60,258 bases of DNA from Defluviitaleaceae bacterium (GTDB lineage Bacteria > Bacillota > Clostridia > Lachnospirales > WQUN01). The position numbers and the translations under genes were made by a program. The notes beneath the pieces are model-generated. The model was not told the DNA's origin. It saw only the letters and a list, made by a program, of their open reading frames with translations, and made no database searches. The stretch lies in contig WRDO01000018.1 in the NCBI GenBank assembly GCA_009779755.1, positions 1-60,258 of the forward strand, in the 5' to 3' direction. Positions within the stretch are counted from its first letter, which is position 1, and each line of letters starts with the position of its first letter. Below are positions 40,167 through 49,470 of the stretch, piece by piece.

Positions 40167-41380
40167 ACACCCGCGAAACCGTAAAGGACATACTGGCTAA
40201 CACAGTCGTTTTCCTACTGTTTTTCGGCGGTCTTGCTTCCGTGTATATGATAATGTTTAACGAACTGCCGCGGGTATATATATTGTTGGTTGTCCCGTTT
40301 TTTATTTTGTATTTGGTACGAAGGCTTGTATTCGTAAAATTTACGTTTTTCGCCATCCACGGCTTATGCCTAACGCTGCCTCTTTTGTTCGCAAGCACCT
40401 TTACCGAAATGATTCCCTTTTATATCGTTGTCGTCCTTATCATCATCTATTCCCTCCGTATCCGCACGAAACGGGAATGGCGGCCCGAAACCGGGCAAAT
40501 CTTCGGTTTGACCCTAACCTTCGCCGCTATGTTTTTCTTGGTTTTCCTGTTTTCCACCATTTACAACACATCGGTTGAAGAAGCGGACAGGTTCTTTTTT
40601 GCGGTGGCACTGGTTGCAATCTCTTCAGCCATTTTGGTAACACAAATGGAAAATATAGACAACCGCCTCCGCTTCCTCCCCGGCCGGTTGAAGGAATCCT
40701 CCCGCGCGGTGCTGTCGGTTAATAACAAGCTGATCAGCGCTTTTATGGTTATCCTTGTCACCGTGGGTATGCTTGCCTTGTTTTCCCCCAACATATGGCA
40801 TTTTATGCGGTATGGCGTGATGGTGATGCTCTATGCCCTGAGAACCCTTTTTGTATTATTAACGGCTCCCTTTCACCTTGTCATCAGGGATGAACCGGAA
40901 GCAATAAGCGAAGCATTGACCGATGAATTATTGCCGGATGAGGAAGCGGACACGGAGCCTTTGTCTTCCCTTGGTTATGGGGACAGCGATGCGAATCTTA
41001 CAATGCTTTATATATTTGCCGCTATTCTGATTATCTTGCCGGTTGTTTTGCTTATTTATGCTTCACGTAACATAATCAAAGACCTGCTTAAAAATTTCTT
41101 TAACAAGGCAAGCGGCGACGAAGAGGAATCCCTCATGCCCGACGATGCCATGGGCAAGCTAAAATTCCTGTTCGGCGACATCGCCTCCTTCCTGCCCCGC
41201 TTCCGCTCCCACGGGCATCCCGTTCGCCGTGCCTACGCAAAAAAAGTAAACCGCCACATAAAAAAAGGTGCGCCCATTACCCTAAGCGACACCCCGGATA
41301 AAATCGCCGATAAGATACGCCCGACGGAAAACATCGACGGGCTGACCGCCCAATACGAGCGCGTGCGGTACGGGAAATAA
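40163..41380 (+). CDS. Polytopic membrane protein, paralogue B
   Basis: This 405-residue tandem paralogue of the preceding gene overlaps it in ATGA. The first about 70 residues and the last about 90 are nearly identical to paralogue A, also at DNA level. The middle TMs and especially the acidic linker (here EPEAISEALTDELLPDEEAD) diverge. The pattern of conserved ends and divergent middle suggests duplication followed by selection or local gene conversion. The two may form a heterodimer with different extracytoplasmic linkers. Function unknown. Confidence 0.8.
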   Translation: MNTRETVKDILANTVVFLLFFGGLASVYMIMFNELPRVYILLVVPFFILYLVRRLVFVKFTFFAIHGLCLTLPLLFASTFTEMIPFYIVVVLIIIYSLRIRTKREWRPETGQIFGLTLTFAAMFFLVFLFSTIYNTSVEEADRFFFAVALVAISSAILVTQMENIDNRLRFLPGRLKESSRAVLSVNNKLISAFMVILVTVGMLALFSPNIWHFMRYGVMVMLYALRTLFVLLTAPFHLVIRDEPEAISEALTDELLPDEEADTEPLSSLGYGDSDANLTMLYIFAAILIILPVVLLIYASRNIIKDLLKNFFNKASGDEEESLMPDDAMGKLKFLFGDIASFLPRFRSHGHPVRRAYAKKVNRHIKKGAPITLSDTPDKIADKIRPTENIDGLTAQYERVRYGK

Positions 41381-41485
41381 GCAAGCCCGGCATGTGCATA
41401 TATGAGGGTTCGCCGATGGATTGCAAAAACGGAAGCAGCCGCCGGCGCGTTGGGATATCATTATATGAAAAGGAGAATCGCTGCC

Positions 41486-43165
41486 ATGTTTATACATAAA
41501 ATAAAATTATTGATAGACGTTTTTATCCTTAAGCATAAACGAAATATCATAATCGCCTCGGTTTTTGTACCCATCGGGATCATCGCAATAATAATGAGCG
41601 TTTATTTTGCGCACAAGTCATATCTAATAAGAGTAGAAGAAAGGTTGGAAGCACAACGTTTGTTAAGCCTTCATCCGGTTACGTTTTCCGAAGCTAACAT
41701 ATTCAGGCAAAGATATGGCTTCGTAACCGCTGCCATGGCGGAAACACCGGACTTTACCCTTACATTTTATTTTTCGGAAGGCATTGATACCCAAGCCCGT
41801 GATATCTGCGATACGATTCAACGGTACATCGACGTTTTTATCAAAGCCCGCGATTATTTTGCACGGGGGTCCCAGTTCGTCTTCTTTATCGACCGGGAGC
41901 AATTGCAACAAATGAGGGTAAGGATACCTTATATTCCATTAATGAAAGATTTAATGCTCAGTGGAAATTTATTTTTACATTCCGTTAATACAACCGGATA
42001 TGTATTATCTTTGTATTTCAGGTGTGCGTATCAAAGGGAATTCCCCGCTTGGCTGTGTTCGGGCTTGGAAGATTATTTGATGGAAAACGAAGACGTCGTT
42101 TTCTTAAGCGATGAAGAATTAAAGCAATGGTTACATGAAAATACATATGGGAGCAACCCGCCCTTTGGGGACTATTGGTTCGCAAGGCAATTGACTATTG
42201 ATCCCGCAGCCCGCAGTGCAGCGCGTAATGTCGCGTATACCCTCGTACGCAGATGGTCTGACACCGGTTTGCTGCGTGAAATGGTATTATCCGCAACGGC
42301 AAGTCGGGACCATATCAATGGAGCCCTTACCGATTACATGAGTACGCTTGTTGAATGTACCGATAACGAAATAGGTCATTCATACTTTTACAATTTCAGC
42401 GACATTGAGGTATTAACGGAGCAAGGAAGGTATGTTTTTAAAGAATCGGAAAATGTTATGTGGATGTCATATAACAGACAAAGTTACGTTATACAAGAAT
42501 ACATTAGCTACATGGACGCCGGCAGCGTATTTTTGAAGGAATTTTTACATGTCAAAGACCAAGCAAGAGCGGTCACGCATTTTTATCCTAATTTAATACC
42601 TATTAAAGATTATGGGATTATTGATTCTGATTTGCATAGACGAGGATTTGCTCAGGGAAATTATGCTGTATTGGCTAATGCTACCCTTCAATTATATATT
42701 CATGAATTGACCCATGTTTATATGGGGCGTGTTGGTCACCCCCCACCATGGTTGGTAGAGGGTATGGCTGTTTTAAGCGAAATAAAATGGCCTCTGTCGG
42801 ATTTGAATCCGCATCCCAATCCGTCCCATCGGCATAGAGGTTTGAACACTCTTGTCAGGTGGGGGCAAGGGTGGCAATTAATTTACTTTGTTGACGGAAG
42901 CCCATACAACAATATATTCAGTACTTACCAAGACGGCGGTTCCTTTGTTACGTTTTTATATGAAAATTTCGGTATGGAAAAACTGTTGGAATTCTACGCT
43001 GATGCCAATTATATGAACAACACGCCGCTAACCCAAAGGATATACGGTTATACAATGGATGAATTGATATACCAATGGCAGCTGCATTTGCTGTCGGGAG
43101 TTACGCAATTAAATTATGTAAGGCCCGATTGGTGGCGGGTATGCTTGGAGGGGGTGAGTCCCTGA
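41486..43165 (+). CDS. Membrane-anchored gluzincin-type zinc metallopeptidase-like protein
   Basis: This 559-residue protein has an N-terminal TM (about 20-43) and an extracytoplasmic part with HELTH at 406-410 and PPWLVEGMAVL (Glu425), the HExxH...E arrangement of MA-clan gluzincins. An N-terminal half contains EFPAWLCSGLEDYL (185-198), which mirrors the PxWLxEG segment but has no HExxH, suggesting a duplicated, degenerate first peptidase domain. I chose MFIHKIKL because AAAAGGAG lies ten bases upstream; longer starts lack ribosome sites. Codon use is AT-richer than neighbours. Its stop shares one base with the next start. Confidence 0.75.
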   Translation: MFIHKIKLLIDVFILKHKRNIIIASVFVPIGIIAIIMSVYFAHKSYLIRVEERLEAQRLLSLHPVTFSEANIFRQRYGFVTAAMAETPDFTLTFYFSEGIDTQARDICDTIQRYIDVFIKARDYFARGSQFVFFIDREQLQQMRVRIPYIPLMKDLMLSGNLFLHSVNTTGYVLSLYFRCAYQREFPAWLCSGLEDYLMENEDVVFLSDEELKQWLHENTYGSNPPFGDYWFARQLTIDPAARSAARNVAYTLVRRWSDTGLLREMVLSATASRDHINGALTDYMSTLVECTDNEIGHSYFYNFSDIEVLTEQGRYVFKESENVMWMSYNRQSYVIQEYISYMDAGSVFLKEFLHVKDQARAVTHFYPNLIPIKDYGIIDSDLHRRGFAQGNYAVLANATLQLYIHELTHVYMGRVGHPPPWLVEGMAVLSEIKWPLSDLNPHPNPSHRHRGLNTLVRWGQGWQLIYFVDGSPYNNIFSTYQDGGSFVTFLYENFGMEKLLEFYADANYMNNTPLTQRIYGYTMDELIYQWQLHLLSGVTQLNYVRPDWWRVCLEGVSP

Positions 43166-44502
43166 TGGTTCGCTGGATATTGGGTGGGGCTGTAGGAGGG
43201 CTTTTATTTTTTGCTATCTTTGCCATATTCATTTTACCGCTTATTGGCGCAAACAAGGCGCAGCCTTTTTACCGCGCTCCATATTTTCATGATTATGAAG
43301 TAATGCGTGTATCGGACGACCCCCTTTTTACTGCCGCCGGAGGTATAAACGAAAATGTACTGGACGCATTGCTGGCCATTTTACATACCCCCTCTTTATC
43401 CCCGGCACTTCGCCCGGTTACCGCGGCGGATTTTTCAAGCTATGTAGTGCCGGAACCGTTAACCATGAGCCACTCCGGTGCGATAATCATTCAACTTTTC
43501 GAATCCGTTCCCGAAGCAAACGGCTTAGCGGGGGCATGGTGGCAGCTTGTATACAGAACAACCGACGAAGGAAACGACGTATTAACGTTGTGGATGACGG
43601 AGCCGTACCGCTTATCGCAATTTAACGGGTCAAGGTATGATAAACAATCGGGACGCGAGGACGAGCGGTTTACCGTCATAACGGGTAACGGTTTGCAATG
43701 GGCTTACATGTCGGATAACGGAACAAACGAATCGGATAACGGTTCATTTTTCCTCGAAAACAATTATGGTACAAGTATCGCACGGGAAGAGCTGTTTTAT
43801 GATATATCCCGGTTGCTGGAAATATTTGATGCTTCGTTATTTTTGGTTGCACCCCGCGACATACCGGGGCAATGGCAAAGCGCGTATGCGCAAACAGGGG
43901 AAAATGCCTACGGGCGTTATTATGTTACCGGACAGTTTCAAACACCCAATGAAAATGAAAACGGTTCTGCCAATCCAAACGACGGACTTGGCGCGGCGGG
44001 TCTTATTTGGGGACACCATGCACATTTTTCCTTAAATAACGGTAAGGATGGAAAGTCCGCAGGGCCCTTTGAAAACGCATGGCCGCATACGACCGTTATT
44101 TCCACATGCCATGATTTGATATGGCTGCCATCCGATTTTGAAACGCGCAGTATGGGTCACAACAATGAAAGCGCCCGCTTCCAAACCTTTATCGCAGACC
44201 CCGGCGACACCTACAGCGCGTTGCGTTGGAATTATATTGTACGGGATGAGGACCCCCGGCGACATTCAACCGATTGGCGTTCCGGATTGTGGCAATTAAA
44301 CGGGTTCGACCGTGCGTTTTATGCCCGAAGCGGTGATTTTTCTTCCCGTGCGGTGTGGCTGCGTTCCGCGGATTCATTGGCGATTGGTAATATAAATACG
44401 ATATACCACACAGGTAATCGTTATAGCTTGGGGGTGAACCAATCAGCCGGTTTGCGCCCTGCCGTACATATTTCTGTTACCCGATTGGAACGGGAAAATT
44501 AA
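43165..44502 (+). CDS. Membrane-anchored protein with DUF6273-like C-terminus
   Basis: This 445-residue protein begins with one TM (VRWILGGAVGGLLFFAIFAIFILP). Its C-terminal part contains repeated WRS/WLRS-type segments and ends YSLGVNQSAGLRPAVHISV, which resembles the DUF6273 terminus (G-x-R-P-A) common on Firmicute surface proteins. It has no catalytic motif that I recognise. It overlaps the peptidase gene by one base (TGATG) with a GGAGGGGGTGAG site upstream, so the two are probably made together. It is the last gene of the 22-44.5 kb array. Confidence 0.65.
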   Translation: MVRWILGGAVGGLLFFAIFAIFILPLIGANKAQPFYRAPYFHDYEVMRVSDDPLFTAAGGINENVLDALLAILHTPSLSPALRPVTAADFSSYVVPEPLTMSHSGAIIIQLFESVPEANGLAGAWWQLVYRTTDEGNDVLTLWMTEPYRLSQFNGSRYDKQSGREDERFTVITGNGLQWAYMSDNGTNESDNGSFFLENNYGTSIAREELFYDISRLLEIFDASLFLVAPRDIPGQWQSAYAQTGENAYGRYYVTGQFQTPNENENGSANPNDGLGAAGLIWGHHAHFSLNNGKDGKSAGPFENAWPHTTVISTCHDLIWLPSDFETRSMGHNNESARFQTFIADPGDTYSALRWNYIVRDEDPRRHSTDWRSGLWQLNGFDRAFYARSGDFSSRAVWLRSADSLAIGNINTIYHTGNRYSLGVNQSAGLRPAVHISVTRLEREN

Positions 44503-44589
44503 TTTCGAACCTAAGCAACCCATTACCGTAAGCGGAAGACATGAAGTAATTATCACATTCCGGCAAACTATTATACCCGGGTTAATTTC

Positions 44590-44618
44590 GTGACAATTTT
44601 TTCCCGTTCTGTTATTGT
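44590..44618 (+). promoter_or_regulatory. Promoter of the Na/Pi cotransporter gene
   Basis: GTGACA (44590-44595) and TATTGT (44613-44618) with an ideal 17-base spacer lie 41 bases upstream of the chosen ATG. This marks the end of the long upstream array. Confidence 0.55.
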
Positions 44619-44659
44619 GTACTTTATTGGGCGCAGGAAATGACAAGGGGCATACATAT

Positions 44660-46282
44660 ATGGGGATGCGTGAGATATTTTTAGTCACCGGCGGGTTGGG
44701 TTTATTCCTGTATGGCATGAAGATGATGTCAACCGGGCTGGGGATTGTCGCCGGGGACGGTTTGCAAGGTATTTTGAGGAAGGCGACGAGCAATCGCTTT
44801 TTGGCCGTTATTGTGGGTATCTTGGCCACGATCGTGATCAATTCCTCCACGGCCACCACGATCATGACCGTGAGCTTCGTCAATTCCGGCATGATGAACC
44901 TGACCCAAGCGATCGGGATTATCATGGGGGCAAACGTGGGCACCACGTTCAGCGCGCAGCTGATTGCCTTCAGGATCGATACGTTTGCGCCGCTCTTTAT
45001 CTTTGTGGGCGTGATCATGCATTTGTTCTTCAGGAAGGCGAGCATAAAGAATACCGGCTTCATCGTGATGGGGTTCGGTATTTTGTTTTTCGGCGTTTCG
45101 GTGATGGGCGGGCCGTTTAAGGAACTGGCGCAGCAACCCGGCTTCAATGCGATATTAACGGCTTTCAGCAATCCGTTTATGGCGTTGCTGGCGGGTTTTG
45201 CATTTACGGCGATTATACAAAGCTCGTCCGCAACCACGGCCTTGCTGGTGACGCTGCACTTAAACGGCGTACCGATACCGTTTGAGACTTCGGCGTTTAT
45301 TATATTGGGTACCAACATCGGTACCAGCATCACCACGGTAATCGCGTCGATCCCCGCCAACCGCGAATCGAAACGCGCCGCGTTTTTCCATATCATGTAC
45401 GACATTATCGGGTCAACGGTGTTCGGCACGTTGATTTACGTGTTCCCGGGGATATTGGGTTGGTTTACGTCCACATGGTCGGAGGCGGCGCGTCAGGTCG
45501 CCATGTTCCATACCCTGTACAACGTCGCCACGATGTTCCTCCTGTTGCCGTTCGTCACGTTCATCGCGCGTATGATGGAAAGGATCATACCTTTCAAAGC
45601 TGATGCGATTGACGAAACGTACGAACGTAAGCTCCTGTACCTGAGCGCACCCATGATAACCTCCTCTGCGGCGGCGTTGGTCAACACCAACAACGCGAAG
45701 CTGGAAATCAACCGTATGGGTAAAATCGCCGACGAAGGCTTCCGCTTGGCGACCGAGGCGTTTTTGGAAAACGATCCCGAAAAAGCGAAGCGGGCGCGCG
45801 GATACGTAAAAACCGTCGAATACTTAAAACGGAAAATAAAGGCGAAACTGATTGAAGCGAACAGCCAAGCGGTTTCGGCGCAGGAAGACGAACGTATACA
45901 AAAGATGCTCACCGTTCTGCTCGAAATCGGGAAGATCAGCGAATGTACGGAAAAGATGGTGCGGACGAAAACACGGATGCATGAAAACGGCATCGTGTTC
46001 TCCGAAGCGGAGGCGGGCGAATTAAAGATGCTGGGGGACGTATGCGTCAATATCGTCAGCGAGGCGTTAACCGCCTACGGCAACGACGATAATACGAAGC
46101 ACCCCACGATCAAATCGCAGCGGAAGATCGTCAAATCAATTAAAGCCGCCTGCGTGGAGAACCATATGGAACGCTTTAAGACCGAAAACATGAAACCCGA
46201 AAGCCTCGCCGTCTTTTCCGACATGGTAAAGCGATTGGAAAAGGGTGTGGAGCACGCGAAGGAAATCGCGGCTTTGATATAA
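44660..46282 (+). CDS. Na+/phosphate cotransporter family protein (NptA type with PhoU-like tail)
   Basis: This 540-residue protein has two Na/Pi-cotransporter repeats, marked by the QSS-like motifs INSSTATTIMTVSFV (near 65) and IQSSSATTALLVTL (near 190), each followed by GANVGTT/GTNIGTS. A C-terminal cytoplasmic helical PhoU-like domain (about 340-540) follows. It imports phosphate with sodium. I chose MGMREIFLV because AAGGGG lies at good spacing; an upstream start adds a polar segment with no homology. It is monocistronic with its own promoter, upstream of mbl. Confidence 0.9.
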   Translation: MGMREIFLVTGGLGLFLYGMKMMSTGLGIVAGDGLQGILRKATSNRFLAVIVGILATIVINSSTATTIMTVSFVNSGMMNLTQAIGIIMGANVGTTFSAQLIAFRIDTFAPLFIFVGVIMHLFFRKASIKNTGFIVMGFGILFFGVSVMGGPFKELAQQPGFNAILTAFSNPFMALLAGFAFTAIIQSSSATTALLVTLHLNGVPIPFETSAFIILGTNIGTSITTVIASIPANRESKRAAFFHIMYDIIGSTVFGTLIYVFPGILGWFTSTWSEAARQVAMFHTLYNVATMFLLLPFVTFIARMMERIIPFKADAIDETYERKLLYLSAPMITSSAAALVNTNNAKLEINRMGKIADEGFRLATEAFLENDPEKAKRARGYVKTVEYLKRKIKAKLIEANSQAVSAQEDERIQKMLTVLLEIGKISECTEKMVRTKTRMHENGIVFSEAEAGELKMLGDVCVNIVSEALTAYGNDDNTKHPTIKSQRKIVKSIKAACVENHMERFKTENMKPESLAVFSDMVKRLEKGVEHAKEIAALI

Positions 46283-46303
46283 AAAGGAACAAGGAGCGCG
46301 CTT

Positions 46304-47317
46304 ATGTTCAGTACGGATATAGGGATTGATTTGGGTACGGCTTCCGTTGTTGTGTACATCCGCGGGCAGGGTACGGTATTAAAGGAACCCGCCGTGGTCG
46401 CCATTGATAAAAATACCGACACGATATTGGCGGTAGGTGAGGAAGCGCGCAGTATGCTGGGCCGCACGCCCGGCAATATCGTGGCCATCCGCCCCCTGCG
46501 CGAGGGCGTTATCTCCGATTATCATATAACGGAAAAAATGCTTAAGTATTTTATCAACAAGGCCGTGGGGCGCCCGCTTATGCGCAAGCCCCGTATCGCC
46601 ATATGCGTGCCCTCCAACGTCACCGAGGTGGAACGCCGCGCCGTGGAGGACGCCGCCCGCCAAGCGGGTGCGCGGCAGGTATTCGTCATCGAGGAACCGA
46701 TTGCCGCGGCGATCGGCGCGGGCATCGACATCGCGCGCGCGTGCGGCAGTATGGTCGTGGACATCGGCGGCGGCACGACCGACATCGCGGTTATTTCCCT
46801 CGGCGGGACCGTGGAAAAATCCTCCGTAAAAATCGCGGGCGACCACTTCGACGAAGCCATCGTACGCTACATGCGGCGCAGGCATAACCTGCTTATCGGC
46901 GAGCGTACGGCGGAGGATTTGAAGATAAACGTGGGTACGGCGTACCCCCGGCTGACGTCGGCCAGTATGGACATACGGGGCCGAAACCTGGTTACGGGCC
47001 TGCCCAAGACGATCAACATCACCTCCGAGGAAATGATGGAGGCCCTGCACGAATCCGTATTCTCGATAATCGAAGCGGTGCATCAGGTGCTGGAACGCAC
47101 CCCGCCGGAATTGGCGTCCGACATTGCCGACCGCGGCATCGTGATGACGGGCGGCGGCAGCCTTTTATACGGGTTGGACAAGCTGCTGGAGGAACGGACG
47201 GGTATACAAACCGTCATCGCGGAAGAAGCCGTCAATTGCGTCGCGGTGGGTACGGGTAAATATATCGAATTCGTTTCCGCGGGGAAGATTAACCTTACAG
47301 ACCCTTACAGACGATAA
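46304..47317 (+). CDS. mbl: Rod-shape determining actin homologue (MreB/Mbl family)
   Basis: This 337-residue actin-fold ATPase has phosphate 1 IGIDLGTASVVVY, phosphate 2 VVDIGGGTTDIAVISLGG and adenosine motif GIVMTGGGSLLYGLD. The EEPIAAAIGAG and IAGDHFDEAIVRYMRR segments are typical of MreB paralogues. It organises lateral wall synthesis. The name Mbl rests on context: in Bacillus the order mbl-flhO-flhP matches the next two genes. AAGGAACAAGGAG precedes the ATG. Confidence 0.93.
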   Translation: MFSTDIGIDLGTASVVVYIRGQGTVLKEPAVVAIDKNTDTILAVGEEARSMLGRTPGNIVAIRPLREGVISDYHITEKMLKYFINKAVGRPLMRKPRIAICVPSNVTEVERRAVEDAARQAGARQVFVIEEPIAAAIGAGIDIARACGSMVVDIGGGTTDIAVISLGGTVEKSSVKIAGDHFDEAIVRYMRRRHNLLIGERTAEDLKINVGTAYPRLTSASMDIRGRNLVTGLPKTINITSEEMMEALHESVFSIIEAVHQVLERTPPELASDIADRGIVMTGGGSLLYGLDKLLEERTGIQTVIAEEAVNCVAVGTGKYIEFVSAGKINLTDPYRR

Positions 47318-47359
47318 TCATTTAGGCGGGGCTGAGCTCCGCTTGAATGGGGGCTACAT

Positions 47360-48124
47360 ATGATTCGAGGTCTGTACACTTCCGCGCTGGGTATGATCAC
47401 CAACATGCAGCGTATGGATGTTATAACGAACAACATGGCGAACGCCGACACCACCTCTTTCAAACGCGACCATGTCGTATCGCACCAGTTTTCCGAATTG
47501 ATGATGAACCGGCTGCACGACCCTTGGAGTATGCCGGGCCTCAGGCTTTTCCATCACACACCCGTCGGCCCGGTGGCACCGGGCGTATTTGTGGACGACG
47601 TGTTTACCGATTGGACGCAGGGCTCCTTCCGGCAAACAGGGTCGTCCTTTGACTTGGCGCTGCAAGGGCAGGGCTTTTTTATCGTCAACTTGAACGGCGA
47701 GGAGCTGTATACCCGCGACGGTTCGTTTACTTTGTTTAACGGTATGCTGCTAACCGCCGAGGGCGGGCGGGTGCAGGGGATGAGCGGGGATATCGTAATC
47801 CCCGACGGCATCGCCTCCATCAGCGAACGCGGGCGTATTTACGTCAACGGCGAATACGTGGACACCTTGCAATTCACAAACTTCAGTGACCTGCACTCCC
47901 TGCGTAAAATGGAGGACAACTTCTTCCGCACCACGGAAGACTCCGTGCGGATTCCCTTCGGGGGACGGGTACATCAGGGTTATTTGGAAAATTCCAATTC
48001 CAGCATCGTCAACGAGATGGTGCAGATGATAACGGCGTCACGTGCGTTCGAAACCAACTCGCGTATGGTTACGGTACAGGACCAAACGTTGCAACGTGCG
48101 GTCAACGACATCGCAGGCCGTTAA
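47360..48124 (+). CDS. Flagellar basal-body rod/hook protein (FlgG/FlhO family)
   Basis: This 254-residue protein has the flagellar rod N-terminus SALGMITNMQRMDVITNNMANADTTSFKR, a central domain and the C-terminal VQMITASRAFETNSRMVTVQDQ helix. Both ends form the coiled coil of axial rod and hook proteins. It corresponds to Bacillus FlhO by order. It is exported by the flagellar type III system without a cleaved signal. The ATG follows GGGGGC. It precedes a FlgG-like paralogue by 20 bases. Confidence 0.9.
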   Translation: MIRGLYTSALGMITNMQRMDVITNNMANADTTSFKRDHVVSHQFSELMMNRLHDPWSMPGLRLFHHTPVGPVAPGVFVDDVFTDWTQGSFRQTGSSFDLALQGQGFFIVNLNGEELYTRDGSFTLFNGMLLTAEGGRVQGMSGDIVIPDGIASISERGRIYVNGEYVDTLQFTNFSDLHSLRKMEDNFFRTTEDSVRIPFGGRVHQGYLENSNSSIVNEMVQMITASRAFETNSRMVTVQDQTLQRAVNDIAGR

Positions 48125-48144
48125 AAAGAAAGGGGTAATCTGAC

Positions 48145-48966
48145 ATGATGCGATCACTTTGGACGGCGGCTTCCGGTATGTCGAGCCAAATGCTGCAAAT
48201 CGATAATATCTCGAATAACTTGGCCAACGTAAACACTACGGGCTTTAAGCGCGAGCGGATAGAGTTCAAGTCCCTCGTGTACGAAACGATGAAACGCGCC
48301 GACCTTGACCCGGTCAACATGACGGGACGCCCGGTTAACCTGCAGGTAGGCCACGGCGTGCGTCCGATGGCGGTATCGCGCATCTTTATGCAGGGGCCGC
48401 TCCAGCGTACTGAAAACCACACCGATGTCGCCATCGAAGGCGACGGATGGTTCCGCGTACGCTCCACCTTCGGGGAATATTACTTCACACGCGACGGCAC
48501 GTTTAAACTGATGCCCACGGAGGACGGTACGCTGATACTCGCCACTTCCGAAGGGTATCCCATCATGAGCACGGACGGCGACATCATCGAAATCCCCGGC
48601 GATATCGCCGCACGGGACGTAAGCATAGACGATTTCGGCGTATTCCGCTATGTGGATATGTTCGGCGAATCGATTGACTTGGGTTATCAGCTCGCTATTT
48701 ACCAGTTCTCCAACCCGCAGGGCTTGGAAGCCCAAGGGCAAAACCTGTTTATACAAACCGTCGCGTCCGGCCCGGCATTGGCCGAATATGAAGGTGAAAC
48801 CGCCCGCACCAGCCGAATTATCCAAGGCTACCTTGAAATGTCCAACGTACAGGTCGCCGAGGAAATGGTGAACCTCATCGTCGCGCAACGCGCATTTGAC
48901 CTCAATTCGCGTGCGATCACCACTTCGGACGAAATGTTGCAAACGGCCAACAACTTGAAGCGTTAA
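48145..48966 (+). CDS. flgG: Flagellar basal-body rod protein FlgG (FlhP-like)
   Basis: This 273-residue protein has WTAASGMSSQMLQIDNISNN with LANVNTTGFKRERIEF at the N-terminus, a central domain, and the C-terminal MVNLIVAQRAFDLNSRAITTSD signature of FlgG distal-rod proteins. A stronger FlgG match than its neighbour is suggested by the QVGHGVRP segment near residue 70. AAAGGGG lies upstream of the tandem ATGATG; the second ATG could also serve. Confidence 0.92.
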   Translation: MMRSLWTAASGMSSQMLQIDNISNNLANVNTTGFKRERIEFKSLVYETMKRADLDPVNMTGRPVNLQVGHGVRPMAVSRIFMQGPLQRTENHTDVAIEGDGWFRVRSTFGEYYFTRDGTFKLMPTEDGTLILATSEGYPIMSTDGDIIEIPGDIAARDVSIDDFGVFRYVDMFGESIDLGYQLAIYQFSNPQGLEAQGQNLFIQTVASGPALAEYEGETARTSRIIQGYLEMSNVQVAEEMVNLIVAQRAFDLNSRAITTSDEMLQTANNLKR

Positions 48967-49014
48967 AACGTCTCATCGGGTGGGGCTAAGCCCTGCCGAA
49001 AGAAGAGGTAATGT

Positions 49015-49392
49015 ATGGAAATCATAGGCGCATACAACACGCAATTCAGGGATTTTTCCATGACCCAGCAGCGGCATGAGTCGGAGCTCGGGCGCTTTTC
49101 CGATATGTTCAGCCAGGCGATGGGGAATTCGGCCGGCCCCGTCGAAAACAACGCCATCGACCGCGCGGAGATACGGAACGCGGCCGAAATGTTCGAATCC
49201 TATTTCTTGCAAATCATGTTCCGTGAAATGCGCAGGACCACACTTAACGAAAACAGCTTCATCCCCAAGAGCCACGCCGAAGAGGTGTTCACCGAAATGA
49301 TGGACGAACAGGTGTCGAAGGATGCCGCTTCCGCGGGTGGGATTGGGCTGGCGGATATGATTTATAAACAGATGACGAGGCATTTGGATTAA
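49015..49392 (+). CDS. flgJ: FlgJ-like rod-binding protein (rod-binding domain only)
   Basis: This 125-residue protein has the rod-binding domain: AAEMFESYFLQIMFREMRRT, then AEEVFTEMMDEQVSKDAASA and GGIGLADMIYKQM. The muramidase half of enterobacterial FlgJ is absent, as in many Firmicutes, so it caps the rod but does not cut peptidoglycan. AAGAGGTAAT precedes the ATG. It is the last gene of the mbl-flgG-flgG-flgJ run and borders an AT-rich island. Confidence 0.88.
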   Translation: MEIIGAYNTQFRDFSMTQQRHESELGRFSDMFSQAMGNSAGPVENNAIDRAEIRNAAEMFESYFLQIMFREMRRTTLNENSFIPKSHAEEVFTEMMDEQVSKDAASAGGIGLADMIYKQMTRHLD

Positions 49393-49409
49393 TAAAGGTA
49401 CTTTCTGTA

Positions 49410-49418
49410 TGATATAAT
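49410..49418 (+). promoter_or_regulatory. Extended -10 promoter (TGATATAAT) of the AT-rich island
   Basis: A perfect TATAAT with TG one base upstream lies 53 bases before the 80-residue repeat gene. It is identical to the nonamer at 4697. Confidence 0.45.
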
Positions 49419-49470
49419 AAATAAATTATTAATAATTATTATAATTATGAATTAAGAAAGGTAAGAAAAT

